A stretch of DNA of 64,000 nt from Neobacillus endophyticus (GTDB lineage Bacteria > Bacillota > Bacilli > Bacillales > Cytobacillaceae). The notes beneath the pieces were generated by a model, which did no database searches, was not told the DNA's origin, and was given only the letters and a program-made list of their open reading frames with translations. The position numbers were made by a program, and so were the translations under genes. The DNA is taken from contig NZ_JABRWH010000001.1 in the NCBI RefSeq assembly GCF_013248975.1, positions 3,988,001 to 4,052,000 of the forward strand, in the 5' to 3' direction. Below, in pieces: positions 55,393-64,000 of the stretch; position 1 is the first letter of the stretch; every line of letters begins with the position of its first letter.

Positions 55393-55432
55393 AAAAAATC
55401 CTGCCCTTCATTATTCAAGCAGGCAGGATCAC
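55393..55432 (-). terminator. Terminator of the alpha/beta hydrolase gene
   Basis: ATCCTGCC and GGCAGGAT (55400-55407 with 55424-55431) followed on the minus strand by TTTTTTCC. Confidence 0.8.
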
Positions 55433-55440
55433 CGATTAAA

Positions 55441-56223
55441 TCAGGATGATAAAAATTCATTCATTTCGCTTATAAGCATTGCCGGATTTTCGTACATGCT
55501 CATATGACCAGCGTTATGGATTAACGAATGTTTAATGTTTGATTTGCTGACTGAAAACGATTTTTCTTGTGGAATAATTTGATCCTTTTCTCCGGCTATT
55601 AACAAGACAGGCAGCTCCGTTTCATGCAAGATTTGATTGCGGTCCGGTCTGTTTTTCATGACGATCAGAGTATTTATAGCACCTTGAGGGGCAGTTAAAT
55701 AGCCGATTTCTTTAGCGATTTCAACATAAGGTTCTTGTGAGTGTTCGGGTGAGAAAAGTTTGGGCACTAGACCATCTATTAACGAGCGAATGCCCTTCTG
55801 TTTTACTTTTTCAACATTCGCCATTCTTCCTTTTTTGGCTTCCTCTGTATCTGGGAAAGCGGTGGAGTGTACGAGAGAAAACCCTGCCAATCTGCTGCTA
55901 AATTTTTCAGCAAAAGCAAGGGTAATATATCCCCCCAATGAGTGACCAAACATGGTTACTTGATCAAGCTTTAATGAATCTAAAAATTCTTTCATTATTT
56001 CAGCGATATCTTCAATCGAAGCATTGTCTTGAAGTACAGTTGATTGACCATGTCCTGGCAAATCCGGAACAATCACGCGGTAATTTAATGCCAGTTCAGA
56101 AATCACGTTTTCCCAGTAGCTAGAGCTGCCGCAAAATCCGTGTAATAAAATAATCGGCTGCCCCTCGCCCTTATCAATGTAAGCAATAGAGCAATTTTGC
56201 AAGTTTAGTTGATTTGTTTCCAA
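55441..56223 (-). CDS. Alpha/beta fold hydrolase
   Basis: A 260-residue serine hydrolase. The oxyanion-hole stretch IILLHGFCGSSSYW, nucleophile GHSLGGYI (Ser near 94), acid in IAGEKDQIIP and base in HNAGHMSMYE are all present, so it should be active. DLPGHGQS is the usual strand-4 motif. No signal peptide. The family covers esterases, MhpC-type C-C hydrolases and lactonases; the substrate cannot be predicted. Confidence 0.88.
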   Translation of the reverse strand: METNQLNLQNCSIAYIDKGEGQPIILLHGFCGSSSYWENVISELALNYRVIVPDLPGHGQSTVLQDNASIEDIAEIMKEFLDSLKLDQVTMFGHSLGGYITLAFAEKFSSRLAGFSLVHSTAFPDTEEAKKGRMANVEKVKQKGIRSLIDGLVPKLFSPEHSQEPYVEIAKEIGYLTAPQGAINTLIVMKNRPDRNQILHETELPVLLIAGEKDQIIPQEKSFSVSKSNIKHSLIHNAGHMSMYENPAMLISEMNEFLSS

Positions 56224-56330
56224 TTTTCATTCCTCTCCCATCTAATTTCAATTTCTTATCCTCTAATTTAAACCAGTATGTAAAAAAAGAGAAGGAAATT
56301 GAATCCCTTCACTTTATTCCAGCTGTCATA

Positions 56331-56576
56331 TTACCCGATTTGCTCTTCCGATTCAGTGTTCAACAAGTTCCGTTTATTTGGAATGATGGTCAGGTTCGAT
56401 TTTTTTAGTAAATAGTGCAAATGTTCAATTGGCATAGCACCAGAGCCTTTTCCATCACCCAGTTTGAATTGAACTGTTTTTCCGTTATTGGAGATCACAG
56501 TAAAAGATTCCGCAGCGTTGAAAAAATCTTGAATCCCTTGAGAAATTTGAAACTTAGAGCCTTCTTCAATTGACAT
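56331..56576 (-). CDS. Hypothetical small protein
   Basis: An 81-residue protein, MSIEEGSKFQISQGIQDFFN..., with a beta-like core FTVISNNGKTVQFKLGDG and a charged tail. AAAAGGAGAGGC precedes the ATG, so translation is likely. It lies downstream of, and in the same direction as, the helicase gene (80 bases). No family recognised. Confidence 0.6.
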   Translation of the reverse strand: MSIEEGSKFQISQGIQDFFNAAESFTVISNNGKTVQFKLGDGKGSGAMPIEHLHYLLKKSNLTIIPNKRNLLNTESEEQIG

Positions 56577-56656
56577 GATGCCTCTCCTTTTAACTTTTTC
56601 TCCTCCTTAGTATGTCACCAAATTTTTTATACATACATAAATTTTCCATTTTTAAT

Positions 56657-58939
56657 TCAGAGGATTGTATAATTTTTCCACTCATCTGGCAGTAACGAAT
56701 GGTATTTGGCATGGAGGAAGCGATCATCAACGAGCACGATTGTGCCAAAATCAGTTTCCGACCGAATCAGCCTTCCTCCAGCCTGTAGCACTTTATTCAT
56801 ACCGGGATAGATATAGGCATAATCAAAACCGTTTCTTCCCATTTCCTCAAAGTGGGCTTTCATTAGATTTCGTTCAAAACATACTTGCGGTAATCCGACC
56901 CCCACCACTACTACACCATTTAATCGCTCACCTTGTAAATCTACACCTTCTGAAAAAATGCCTCCAAGTACAGCAAAACCAAGCAAATTTCCTTTTTGAT
57001 TTGGTTGAAAGGCTGCTAAAAATGCTTCACGTTTCACTTCTGTCATTGCGCTTTCTTGTACAATGGTTGTTGTCTGTTGATCCCTTTTTTTAAACGCTTC
57101 AAACACCATTACTAAATATTGATAAGATGGGAAAAAAATCAAATAGTTACCTGGCCTGCTTTCAAGCAATGATTGAATCATGGTTACGATGCTATCCACT
57201 GTTTGATTCCGGTCATGGAAGCGAGTTGAAAGAGGCTTGATAAAAACATCAGTCTGTCTGGCTTCAAACGGTGATGGAATGGAAAATTGAAAATCTTCGG
57301 CTTCTCCGCCAAGAATATCAAAATAATAAGGCATTGGTGAAAGGGTAGCGGAAAAAAACACCTTAGAACGATAACCTCTTCCCATCTGCTTCAACTGCTT
57401 TGCCGGATGCATACAAAACAGCTTTAAAAGTACATTATTTGGATTGTTTTCTACATAAATAACGTAGTGTTCATCGAGGAGCTCTGCTATTTTCAAGAAA
57501 TTTTGAACCGCATAAAATGCCTCCAGCAAATGCAGATGGTGGACATTTTTTAAGAGACTCTCAGCATTTAAAGAAAATTGTTCAAGTATTTCTATCCATA
57601 TATCATCAAGCTGCTCTAGAGTATCTTCCCTTTTTTCTCCTAGCTTTTTCTTTAAAGCATTAAACTGTGAATTTATGTGATTAGCGCTGTTATAGATGGT
57701 TTTATTGAGTCCTTTAAATTCTTTTTTTACTTGAAGAAACATTTTTTTATTTAATGAGGCGGAAAACATCTCACGGCCGCGGTCTACAAGGTTGTGAGCC
57801 TCATCTATTAACAGTGCTGATGACTTCTTTTGTTCTTCAAGTATTCGTTTAAGAGATACCCGTGGGTCAAAAACGTAATTATAATCGCAGATGACAGCAT
57901 CTGACATGTAGGCTAAATCAATGGAATATTCAAAAGGACAAACTCTATGTTTACGCGCATATGTTTCAATGATTTCCCTTGTAATCCCTTTTTCATTTTT
58001 CAATATATCAATAATCGCTTCATTTATCCGATCATAATATCCATTTGCATATTCACAATACTCTTTTTGACAAACAGTTTCCTCTTTAAAGCAAACCTTT
58101 TCCTTGGCCGTTATGGTTAGCGAATTCAAACAAAGCCCCCATGATCGCATTTGTGAGAAAGCTTCTTCGGCAGTGGTCCTGGTTATGGTTTTAGACGTCA
58201 AATAAAAAACCCGATTTATAATCCCTTCTCCCATTGCCTTTACAGCAGGAAAAAGAGTGGAAATTGTCTTGCCGATTCCAGTTGGTGCTTTCATAAACAA
58301 ATTTTTTTCTTCTGCAAAGGATTTATAAACAGCCCCTGCCAATTTTCGCTGTCCTTTTCGATACGATGGGAATGGGAAAACCAGTTCCTTACTGCTTTCG
58401 TTTCTTTTTTTCTGATGCTCAAGAAGCAGCATGGCGTATGGAGTATACTGCTCTAATACTTCGAAGGCAAAAACCTCTAGTTGTTTAAAATGAAAGGTTT
58501 TCTTCATCATCCGCTTTTCTTCTGTCTCTAACTGCACATAGGTTAATTGCACGGAAATTTTCTCTAATCTCTGATCACTGGCAACCAAATAAGCGTACAT
58601 TTTTGCTTGAGCCCAGTGAACAGGATGCCCGTCTTTCTCAACAAATTCAAGGGGGTGGGAAAATGACTTGATTTCATCTATAACTGTTTCTCCGTCTCTA
58701 AATAGGAGACCGTCACATCTCCCATCTATGATGAACATTATTTCCTTAAATTGAATTTCAGCTTTGAGATAAACTTCTTTCTGGTCACCCTCATGATAGG
58801 TCTTCTGTATTTTTTGATGGGCTTTTGTTCCATCGTTTAACGAATTTTGCGGTCGAAACCGGCTATCAATACTGCCGCTGCGGAAAACATATTCCACAAG
58901 ATTCCGAACAGATATTTTCATTTCATTTGACACAAACAT
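56657..58939 (-). CDS. PD-(D/E)XK nuclease - XPD/DinG-type Fe-S helicase fusion
   Basis: A ~760-residue protein. The N-terminal ~170 residues show the RecB/Cas4 nuclease signature: His43 (KAHQKI), Asp78 (GRCDGLL), Glu91-x-Lys93 (DEIKSF) and Gln113-x3-Tyr117 (QAKMYAY); numbers count from a TTG at 58945. The helicase core has Walker A APTGIGKTIS, four Fe-S Cys (KVCFKE, TVCQKE, EYCEYA, RVCPFE), the DEAH box LLIDEAHNLVD and motif VI QAGGRLIRSETD. It should unwind DNA 5'-3' in repair or replication restart. ATG at 58939 is preferred among adjacent TTG/GTG/ATG; no strong ribosome site is seen. Confidence 0.85.
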   Translation of the reverse strand: MFVSNEMKISVRNLVEYVFRSGSIDSRFRPQNSLNDGTKAHQKIQKTYHEGDQKEVYLKAEIQFKEIMFIIDGRCDGLLFRDGETVIDEIKSFSHPLEFVEKDGHPVHWAQAKMYAYLVASDQRLEKISVQLTYVQLETEEKRMMKKTFHFKQLEVFAFEVLEQYTPYAMLLLEHQKKRNESSKELVFPFPSYRKGQRKLAGAVYKSFAEEKNLFMKAPTGIGKTISTLFPAVKAMGEGIINRVFYLTSKTITRTTAEEAFSQMRSWGLCLNSLTITAKEKVCFKEETVCQKEYCEYANGYYDRINEAIIDILKNEKGITREIIETYARKHRVCPFEYSIDLAYMSDAVICDYNYVFDPRVSLKRILEEQKKSSALLIDEAHNLVDRGREMFSASLNKKMFLQVKKEFKGLNKTIYNSANHINSQFNALKKKLGEKREDTLEQLDDIWIEILEQFSLNAESLLKNVHHLHLLEAFYAVQNFLKIAELLDEHYVIYVENNPNNVLLKLFCMHPAKQLKQMGRGYRSKVFFSATLSPMPYYFDILGGEAEDFQFSIPSPFEARQTDVFIKPLSTRFHDRNQTVDSIVTMIQSLLESRPGNYLIFFPSYQYLVMVFEAFKKRDQQTTTIVQESAMTEVKREAFLAAFQPNQKGNLLGFAVLGGIFSEGVDLQGERLNGVVVVGVGLPQVCFERNLMKAHFEEMGRNGFDYAYIYPGMNKVLQAGGRLIRSETDFGTIVLVDDRFLHAKYHSLLPDEWKNYTIL

Positions 58940-59064
58940 CACCAACTTTTGTCTAAGGGAATATATGTTTGGTTTTAGTATAACAGATCCTATCTAATCA
59001 AGGTATAGTTGACACTCACCTATGTCTTGCCTTGGCATATTCTATAGTGGATAGGAGGGGCACT

Positions 59065-59808
59065 ATGCAGTTGTTTACAAAAGAATGGATATATAAGACT
59101 GAGCTTGAGCTTTGGAAACTTGAGGCATTCGAATTATTTGAGGCAAAATTAGCAGATCAGAAGCATCCATTTCCTTGTATTCCTGCGATCATTGGGCAGC
59201 GATTGAACCATTTTCGATACGGATTTGTTTCCAATCCGTATGAAGATGCAGCGGCATTAGGCCTAGCCATGCTATTAAATGAATATTCTCTTTGTTTTAA
59301 AGAAATTGGCAACTACACTTCTCTGATTATTTTTTTTGAACCATTTGAAGTGCAATCTGAAAATCTTAACGTGGAAGATTATGAAACTCTTTTTTGGGAT
59401 CAGCTAAATCGGATTGCTGAGCTAGATTCGTCTAAATGGCCCTTCCAAATACCTGAAGATCCTCGCGAACCGTTATGGGAATTTTGCTTTCAAGGTGAAG
59501 CCTATTTTATGTATTGCGCAACGCCAGCTCATCAATATAGAAACAGCAGGCATTTCCCGTACTTCATACTGGCCATTACCCCAAGATGGGCGCTAGAGAG
59601 ATTTTATGAAACAGAAAAAAATTCCCTCAAGATAAAAGAAAATATTCGTAAACGTCTAGAAAATTATGATTCGATTCCGATTCATCCTGCATTAAATACG
59701 TACGGTCAACAAGATAATTATGAGTGGAAACAATATTTTCTCCGAGATGATGATTCAATACTTCCACAATGCCCTTTTCACCCAAAAACAAAAAGAACAG
59801 GCGATTAA
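59065..59808 (+). CDS. YqcI/YcgG family protein
   Basis: A 247-residue soluble protein with FPCIPAIIGQRLNHFRYGF, GNYTSLIIFFEP and HQYRNSRHFPYFILAITPRW, and a Cys in the C-terminal PQCPFHP. This matches the YqcI/YcgG family (function unknown; some relatives are haem-dependent enzymes acting on amines or guanidines). The ATG at 59065 follows TAGGAGGGG; an in-frame start at 59032 is less supported. Divergent from the helicase gene. Confidence 0.85.
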   Translation: MQLFTKEWIYKTELELWKLEAFELFEAKLADQKHPFPCIPAIIGQRLNHFRYGFVSNPYEDAAALGLAMLLNEYSLCFKEIGNYTSLIIFFEPFEVQSENLNVEDYETLFWDQLNRIAELDSSKWPFQIPEDPREPLWEFCFQGEAYFMYCATPAHQYRNSRHFPYFILAITPRWALERFYETEKNSLKIKENIRKRLENYDSIPIHPALNTYGQQDNYEWKQYFLRDDDSILPQCPFHPKTKRTGD

Positions 59809-59834
59809 ACCATCGTTGCCTGTTCTTTTGTATG
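59786..59834. terminator. Bidirectional terminator
   Basis: AAAAGAACAGGC (59791-59802) pairs with GCCTGTTCTTTT (59818-59829); it ends both the YqcI-type gene and proBA. Confidence 0.85.
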
Positions 59835-59856
59835 TTTTTTTGTATGTTTGATAGTC

Positions 59857-61098
59857 TTAACAGCGAATTTGCCCTTCGCCTCGTACAATCGCTTTTGACG
59901 TAGTGATTGCCTTTAAGCCCATTGGGCCTCTGGCATGGAGTTTTTGTGTACTAATGCCAATTTCCGCTCCATAGCCGAACTGCTCCCCATCTGTAAAGCG
60001 GGTGGATGCATTATGATACAACACGGCAGCATCGACAGCCTGGAAAAATAAATTGACATTTTCTTGGTTTTTACTAATTATGGCTTCTGAATGCTTTGTT
60101 CCATATTGATCAATATGTTCAATTGCATCGCGTACATCTCTGACTAGCTTGATTGCTAATACGGGGGCGAGAAACTCTATTTCCCAATCAGATTCTATGG
60201 CAGGCTTTATAGAGGAATAGTTTGCATAAAGGGATTCATCACCGCGAAGTTCAACTCCTTTTTCCTCCAATGCACGAATGAGTGCAGTAGTATGCAGCCA
60301 CTTTTCATGAATTAATACCGTTTCTGCCGCATTACAAACAGAAGGACGCTGTAGTTTGGCATTTAAAACGATATCAATGGCCATTTGCTCTTCTGCTGTT
60401 TCATCAATAAAAATATGGCAATTTCCTACCCCTGTTTCTAATACAGGAACTGTTGCATTTTGAATGACTGATTGGATTAATCCCGCACCGCCACGTGGAA
60501 TAAGAACGTCCAGATATTGGTTCAATCTAAACATTTCAGCTGCCGTTTCACGGCTGGTATCCTCCAAGAGTTGTACGGCATCTGATGGAATTAAGGTCTC
60601 TGCTAAGGCATCCTGCATCACTTTGACAAGCGCAATGTTGGAATTTAGTGCAGATGTGCTTCCTCTAAGTAGGACCGCATTTCCTGCCTTCAAACATAGG
60701 CAGGCTGCATCGACAGTGACGTTCGGTCTAGCTTCATATACCATGCCAATGACACCCAGAGGAACTCTAACTGTCTGAATTTGCAAACCGTTTGGCCTTT
60801 CCCATGATTCAATAATTTCTCCAATAGGATCTTCCAGACTTATAACCTGGCGAATGCCATCGACAATTTGATCCAGTCTTTCTTCCATCAATAAAAGGCG
60901 GTCCAGTAGGGATGCAGAAAGACCATTGTCTTTTCCAATGCGGATATCTTTTTCATTTTCACGCAAAATCCATGTTTTTTCACTTGAAATTTTGTCTGCC
61001 ATTTTAGCTAAAGCTGCATTTTTTTCTGCAGCAGATAGCATTGCCAGCTTTTTGGATGCCGTTTTTAGTTTTTTTGCTTTCTCTATCAATTCATTCAT
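59857..61098 (-). CDS. proA: Glutamate-5-semialdehyde dehydrogenase (gamma-glutamyl phosphate reductase)
   Basis: Second step of proline synthesis: NADPH-dependent reduction of gamma-glutamyl phosphate to glutamate semialdehyde. The 413 residues have the aldehyde-dehydrogenase fold with [29 protein letters not shown] and the catalytic Cys in [16 protein letters not shown]. It starts 7 bases after proB, so the two are coupled and may form the channelling complex. Confidence 0.98.
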   Translation of the reverse strand: MNELIEKAKKLKTASKKLAMLSAAEKNAALAKMADKISSEKTWILRENEKDIRIGKDNGLSASLLDRLLLMEERLDQIVDGIRQVISLEDPIGEIIESWERPNGLQIQTVRVPLGVIGMVYEARPNVTVDAACLCLKAGNAVLLRGSTSALNSNIALVKVMQDALAETLIPSDAVQLLEDTSRETAAEMFRLNQYLDVLIPRGGAGLIQSVIQNATVPVLETGVGNCHIFIDETAEEQMAIDIVLNAKLQRPSVCNAAETVLIHEKWLHTTALIRALEEKGVELRGDESLYANYSSIKPAIESDWEIEFLAPVLAIKLVRDVRDAIEHIDQYGTKHSEAIISKNQENVNLFFQAVDAAVLYHNASTRFTDGEQFGYGAEIGISTQKLHARGPMGLKAITTSKAIVRGEGQIRC

Positions 61099-61105
61099 TG
61101 ATCCT

Positions 61106-62218
61106 TCACTCCTCTCGTAATTTCACCCAATTATCACGATGTATCACTTCTGGTCGCTGATTAATGGAAAAGGATTTTGATTGCTCGCTTGGCAATCCCT
61201 TTGCTTTTAATAAATTCTCTGATGAAAAATAGATCTGCCCTCTTCCAACCGTTTTTCCTTTTTGGTTCCGGACTTCCACTACATCAAGAGCGTTAAAGTC
61301 TCCCACTACATTTGTGACGCCTACAGGAAGAAGGCTTTTACCCTTCTGTACAATTGCTTGCTCGGCACCGTCATCAATTTCAATCACGCCGCCAACATGA
61401 GAATGATAAGCAATCCACTGCTTTCTCATTTGCATTTGTGTTTGAAATGGACCGCCTAAATACGTGCCGTCCCCCTTGCCATCTAAAATATCCACCAGTT
61501 TTTCTTTTCCCTTGCCCGTCCCAACAAATACACTAACACCAAGCGATAGAGCTTTTTTCGCAGCGGTAAGTTTTGATTTCATTCCGCCAGTACCGACTGA
61601 TGATCCGCTGCCTCCTGCCACTCCCAGCAGTTCATCAGAAACCTCCGGAATAAAATGATATTTCTTCACATCTTTAGAGGCCTTTGGGTTGCCATCATAA
61701 ATTCCGTTCACATCTGTTAAAATAATCAAGGCATTAGCGTGTAAAAAACCACTGACGAGTGCTGACAGCATATCATTGTCTCCAAAGGTTAATTCCTCAA
61801 TGGCCACCGAATCATTTTCATTGATAATGGGCAGCATCCCTCTCTGCAGCAGTTCAGTCAGTGTGTTAAATAAGTTATGAAACTTGACTTGACTGTAAAA
61901 ATCCTCACGAGACAAGAGAATCTGCGCAGGCATAATTTCGTGCTTTTGAAACAGGTGAATATAATGCTGCATCAATAAGCCCTGGCCAACTGCGGCAGCT
62001 GCTTGTTTTCCGGCAACCGTTTTAGGGCGTGCTGGGTAACCCAATGAATGGAACCCGGCTGCCACCGCACCCGATGAAATTAAGATGACATCATGTCCTT
62101 GTCTTTTTAAATGGCTTAATGCCTCAACATGATCCGTCATTTTTTCCACGGAAATAGTCCCTGTTGGTGTGGTCAGTGAACTGCTCCCAATTTTTACAAC
62201 TACTAATTGTTTCTTCAT
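61106..62218 (-). CDS. proB: Glutamate 5-kinase
   Basis: First step of proline synthesis: phosphorylates glutamate. The 370 residues comprise an amino-acid-kinase domain ([54 protein letters not shown]) and a C-terminal PUA domain (about 275-355). Full length suggests proline feedback inhibition. A T-box leader upstream controls the operon. Confidence 0.98.
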   Translation of the reverse strand: MKKQLVVVKIGSSSLTTPTGTISVEKMTDHVEALSHLKRQGHDVILISSGAVAAGFHSLGYPARPKTVAGKQAAAAVGQGLLMQHYIHLFQKHEIMPAQILLSREDFYSQVKFHNLFNTLTELLQRGMLPIINENDSVAIEELTFGDNDMLSALVSGFLHANALIILTDVNGIYDGNPKASKDVKKYHFIPEVSDELLGVAGGSGSSVGTGGMKSKLTAAKKALSLGVSVFVGTGKGKEKLVDILDGKGDGTYLGGPFQTQMQMRKQWIAYHSHVGGVIEIDDGAEQAIVQKGKSLLPVGVTNVVGDFNALDVVEVRNQKGKTVGRGQIYFSSENLLKAKGLPSEQSKSFSINQRPEVIHRDNWVKLREE

Positions 62219-62363
62219 TTTCTAACCCTTCTTTGTATAAAATAGGCACTGTTAAACGTGGCTGTTCATCCCATACTTTACATTGGAGGCCCTTAAGCAG
62301 CATACAGGGTGTAATCCGCAAGAAGTTTGCTTCCCCCATGCGATCAACTAAAAGCATGAACAT

Positions 62364-62416
62364 AGCCAGAAAATAAAAAAACGACTTTTCTGTCCTTATG
62401 CAAAGGACGGAAAAAT
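62364..62416 (-). terminator. T-box-controlled terminator of proBA
   Basis: On the minus strand CGATTTTTCCGTCCTT pairs with AAGGACAGAAAAGTCG, followed by TTTTTTTATTTTC. It competes with the T-box antiterminator just upstream. Confidence 0.85.
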
Positions 62417-62628
62417 CGTATCCGCGGTACCACCTTTATTGATGTAAACAAACATGTCTACATCCTCTTTCACCCCGTAACGTGGGAAAACGGCTTATGT
62501 TTTGCATAAGCGGGTCTAATATGGGCAGGTTCAACTTTCTTTCCATGAGAAACCTCGCAGCCAGTGGGTTTCACTCTCTTACATGTTCCAAAGATTTACT
62601 AGTCCCATTCCTTTTAGCAAATTAAGTT
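62417..62628 (-). promoter_or_regulatory. T-box leader of proBA, probably tRNA-Pro responsive
   Basis: The minus strand carries the conserved T-box AAAGGTGGTACCGCGG (at about 62422-62437), the antiterminator sequence that binds the free tRNA CCA end. A stem I-like region lies upstream, including TGAAACCCACTGGCTGCGAGG and GAAAGAAAGTTGAACCTGCC (each quoted in part). A CCT proline codon in GAACCTGCC is a candidate specifier, consistent with proBA, but the specifier loop was not folded. Confidence 0.88.
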
Positions 62629-62634
62629 TATTTG

Positions 62635-62663
62635 ATTATCTATAGAAAAGCGGGAAAAGTCAA
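62635..62663 (-). promoter_or_regulatory. Promoter of the proBA T-box leader
   Basis: On the minus strand TTGACT (62663-62658), 17-base spacer and GATAAT (62640-62635): a strong sigma-A promoter just ahead of the T-box leader. Confidence 0.75.
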
Positions 62664-62829
62664 TATAATTTTTAGAAAAATTAAAAAGCACGCTGCTCCT
62701 TTTTCGTGTAACCGCTGAAAAAAGTTTTGAATAAACTAATGTACTGTCAATAGGCTCTCGCTTTTAGAAGACCTGTTTGAAAAAAGGTTAAGAGGCCCTT
62801 TTTCCGATATTAAAGGAGGAACACGCAAT

Positions 62830-63597
62830 ATGAGTAATTTGGACTTTTTGGAAGTTAACCCGAACTTTACAACCTATTATCGAACATTACGAGATGCAAA
62901 TTATTATTTCTTCAGCCGTCCTGAATTACAAGATGCAAATGAGGTTATCGCGCAGCTTATCTTAAAATTTATTCAGGTAAATGGCACAACTTTTCGGGAT
63001 ATGGATCCGGAAGAATATGAAAGAATTTATCGCTTATTTGAGGATGATTTGTTGGATGTGATTATAAATAGCGGCACGAACAATGTGGATTTCCAAGCTT
63101 TTACTGAAATGTTGGATGAAATTATTGGCATTGCAAGATTGCGTGATCATACTCTGCGAAAAATAAATCGAACAAATCAGGAGATTGTAGCTGATGTGAA
63201 TGAAATTGTCATCATTCAGGACGATGACACATTGCCAAATGATGTTTCCGAAATTTATGTGACTATTTCCGATGATATTAATCCATCGATGATTGAGGAT
63301 GAAAATACAGAGAATTCCCTTGTTCTGATCAATCAAGAGATTCTTGAGGATCCAGTGGAAAATGAGGATATGGAAGTAGAGGATTTTGAGGAAGAGGATT
63401 GTGTGGAGGATGATTGTGAGGAAGAGGAAGATGTTGAGGAAGTTTTGTTGAACGAAATAATAGTTGACGAAATGGAAGAGGAAGATGATAAGTACGATTC
63501 TTATTTTGATGATGATGATAGCGAAGAAGAAATTGAAGTGATCAATCCACAAGAAATTCAAAGGCCGTATATTAAATATAGATATGAAAATTCATAA
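62830..63597 (+). CDS. Highly acidic protein of unknown function
   Basis: A 255-residue protein. The first ~110 residues look folded and helical (FTTYYRTLRDANYYFFSRPE, DMDPEEYERIYRLFEDDLLD). The C-terminal ~100 residues are dominated by Glu and Asp (runs such as EVEDFEEEDCVEDDCEEEED), ending in basic-aromatic QRPYIKYRYENS. AAAGGAGG precedes the ATG. It is monocistronic. Such polyacidic tails may bind metals or basic proteins; no family is recognised. Confidence 0.65.
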   Translation: MSNLDFLEVNPNFTTYYRTLRDANYYFFSRPELQDANEVIAQLILKFIQVNGTTFRDMDPEEYERIYRLFEDDLLDVIINSGTNNVDFQAFTEMLDEIIGIARLRDHTLRKINRTNQEIVADVNEIVIIQDDDTLPNDVSEIYVTISDDINPSMIEDENTENSLVLINQEILEDPVENEDMEVEDFEEEDCVEDDCEEEEDVEEVLLNEIIVDEMEEEDDKYDSYFDDDDSEEEIEVINPQEIQRPYIKYRYENS

Positions 63598-63644
63598 AGG
63601 CCTGTATGGGTCTTTTTTTCTGGGAACTTATCAATTTAATAAAT

Positions 63645-63680
63645 AAGCACTTGTAATTTTATTCATTACAAGTGCTTAGG
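63645..63680. terminator. Terminator of the aminotransferase gene
   Basis: A perfect 12-base stem AGCACTTGTAAT/ATTACAAGTGCT, with TATTTATT on the minus-strand side. Confidence 0.7.
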
Positions 63681-63687
63681 AGTATTT

Positions 63688-64000
63688 TTATTTTATCTCT
63701 GCAAGTGACTCTATTAATGTTTTAACAAGGATCGTAATATCATTTTGGTCGATATTTAATGGAGGTGCCAATGTTAAGACATTATTGAAACCTGCAACGG
63801 TTGCTCCGTTTTTACCGATGATCACACCGCGGTCCTTACAGGCTGCAATAACTTTATTGACAAGTGAAGCGTCTAGCGGCTCTTTTGTCGCTTTATTATT
63901 GACTAACTCAATTCCAATTAATAAACCCTTGCCCCGGACATCCCCAACATATGGATGGTCCTGAAGATGGTTCTTTAAGTCATTTAACAACTGTTCCCCC
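63688..64000 (-). CDS. Class III aminotransferase, C-terminal part (cut by window edge)
   Basis: The frame is open to the window end, so only the last ~103 residues are seen. VRGKGLLIGIELV is the conserved C-terminal strand of fold-type I class III aminotransferases, followed by CKDRGVIIGKNGAT, NVLTLAPPLNI and the closing helix. Members include GABA, taurine-pyruvate and diaminopelargonate aminotransferases; which one cannot be told from this part. Confidence 0.85.
   Translation of the reverse strand, partial: GEQLLNDLKNHLQDHPYVGDVRGKGLLIGIELVNNKATKEPLDASLVNKVIAACKDRGVIIGKNGATVAGFNNVLTLAPPLNIDQNDITILVKTLIESLAEIK

Noticed and set aside
63034..63561. Long minus-strand frame opposite the acidic protein gene
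   Set aside because: It is the complement of the Glu/Asp-rich repeats, giving Ile/Leu/Phe/His-rich low-complexity sequence; the plus-strand frame has the ribosome site.

Overview
The window reads as a chromosomal segment of a low-GC, spore-forming member of the Bacillaceae. The best support is a long block that follows, from memory, the Bacillus subtilis order cotM - sspP - sspO - citB - yneN - sspN - tlp - yneP - yneQ - plsY - yneT - parE - parC, here at roughly 19.5-41.2 kb with extra genes inserted. Small acid-soluble spore proteins, GerP-like proteins, an exosporium-like protein and a SpoIIS toxin-antitoxin locus agree with a spore former. The genus cannot be fixed from sequence reading alone.

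Layout. 1-3.9 kb: the end of a thiazole/oxazole-modified peptide (TOMM) maturation operon: a truncated ThiF-like maturation protein, a fused cyclodehydratase with a YcaO domain, and a double-length SagB dehydrogenase. 4.1-7.9 kb: two phosphoesterase-type hydrolases, a YkoP-like protein and a membrane-anchored protein. 8.3-12.8 kb: accessory, spore-surface flavoured DNA with GerPF-like and GerPB-like proteins, a cold-shock protein, an exosporium-C-like protein, two CBO0543 membrane proteins and several gene remnants. 13-15.4 kb: xpt-pbuX behind a guanine riboswitch and a PurR box. 15.5-19.4 kb: a nitronate monooxygenase-like enzyme and kbl-tdh (threonine to glycine). 19.6-41.2 kb: the conserved block, interrupted by a decayed selA pseudogene, mtnA plus a class II aldolase (probable 5-deoxypentose disposal), a two-domain SpoVK-like AAA protein, an SH3/GH18 protein and a soluble histidine kinase. 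41-54 kb: a secreted protein, gadB, XerS recombinase with palindromes around it, a MocR fragment, the SpoIIS locus with two antitoxin-like ORFs, an isolated glgC, a second GH18 protein, a Fe-ADH/thioesterase pair and a small secreted protein. 54.6-64 kb: tRNA-Lys, a lipoprotein, an alpha/beta hydrolase, a nuclease-helicase fusion, a YqcI-type protein, proBA under a T-box, a very acidic protein and the end of a class III aminotransferase.

The genes serve three main themes: spore structure and germination, amino-acid and purine homeostasis under RNA-level control (T-box, purine riboswitch), and competition or stress functions (TOMM, SpoIIS). The items most worth checking are the TOMM operon with no precursor gene in view, the SpoIIS locus with two related antitoxin-like ORFs, a three-hairpin interspersed repeat present twice, a 32-bp perfect palindrome upstream of xerS, and the selA pseudogene. 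No insertion sequence, prophage or CRISPR array was seen.
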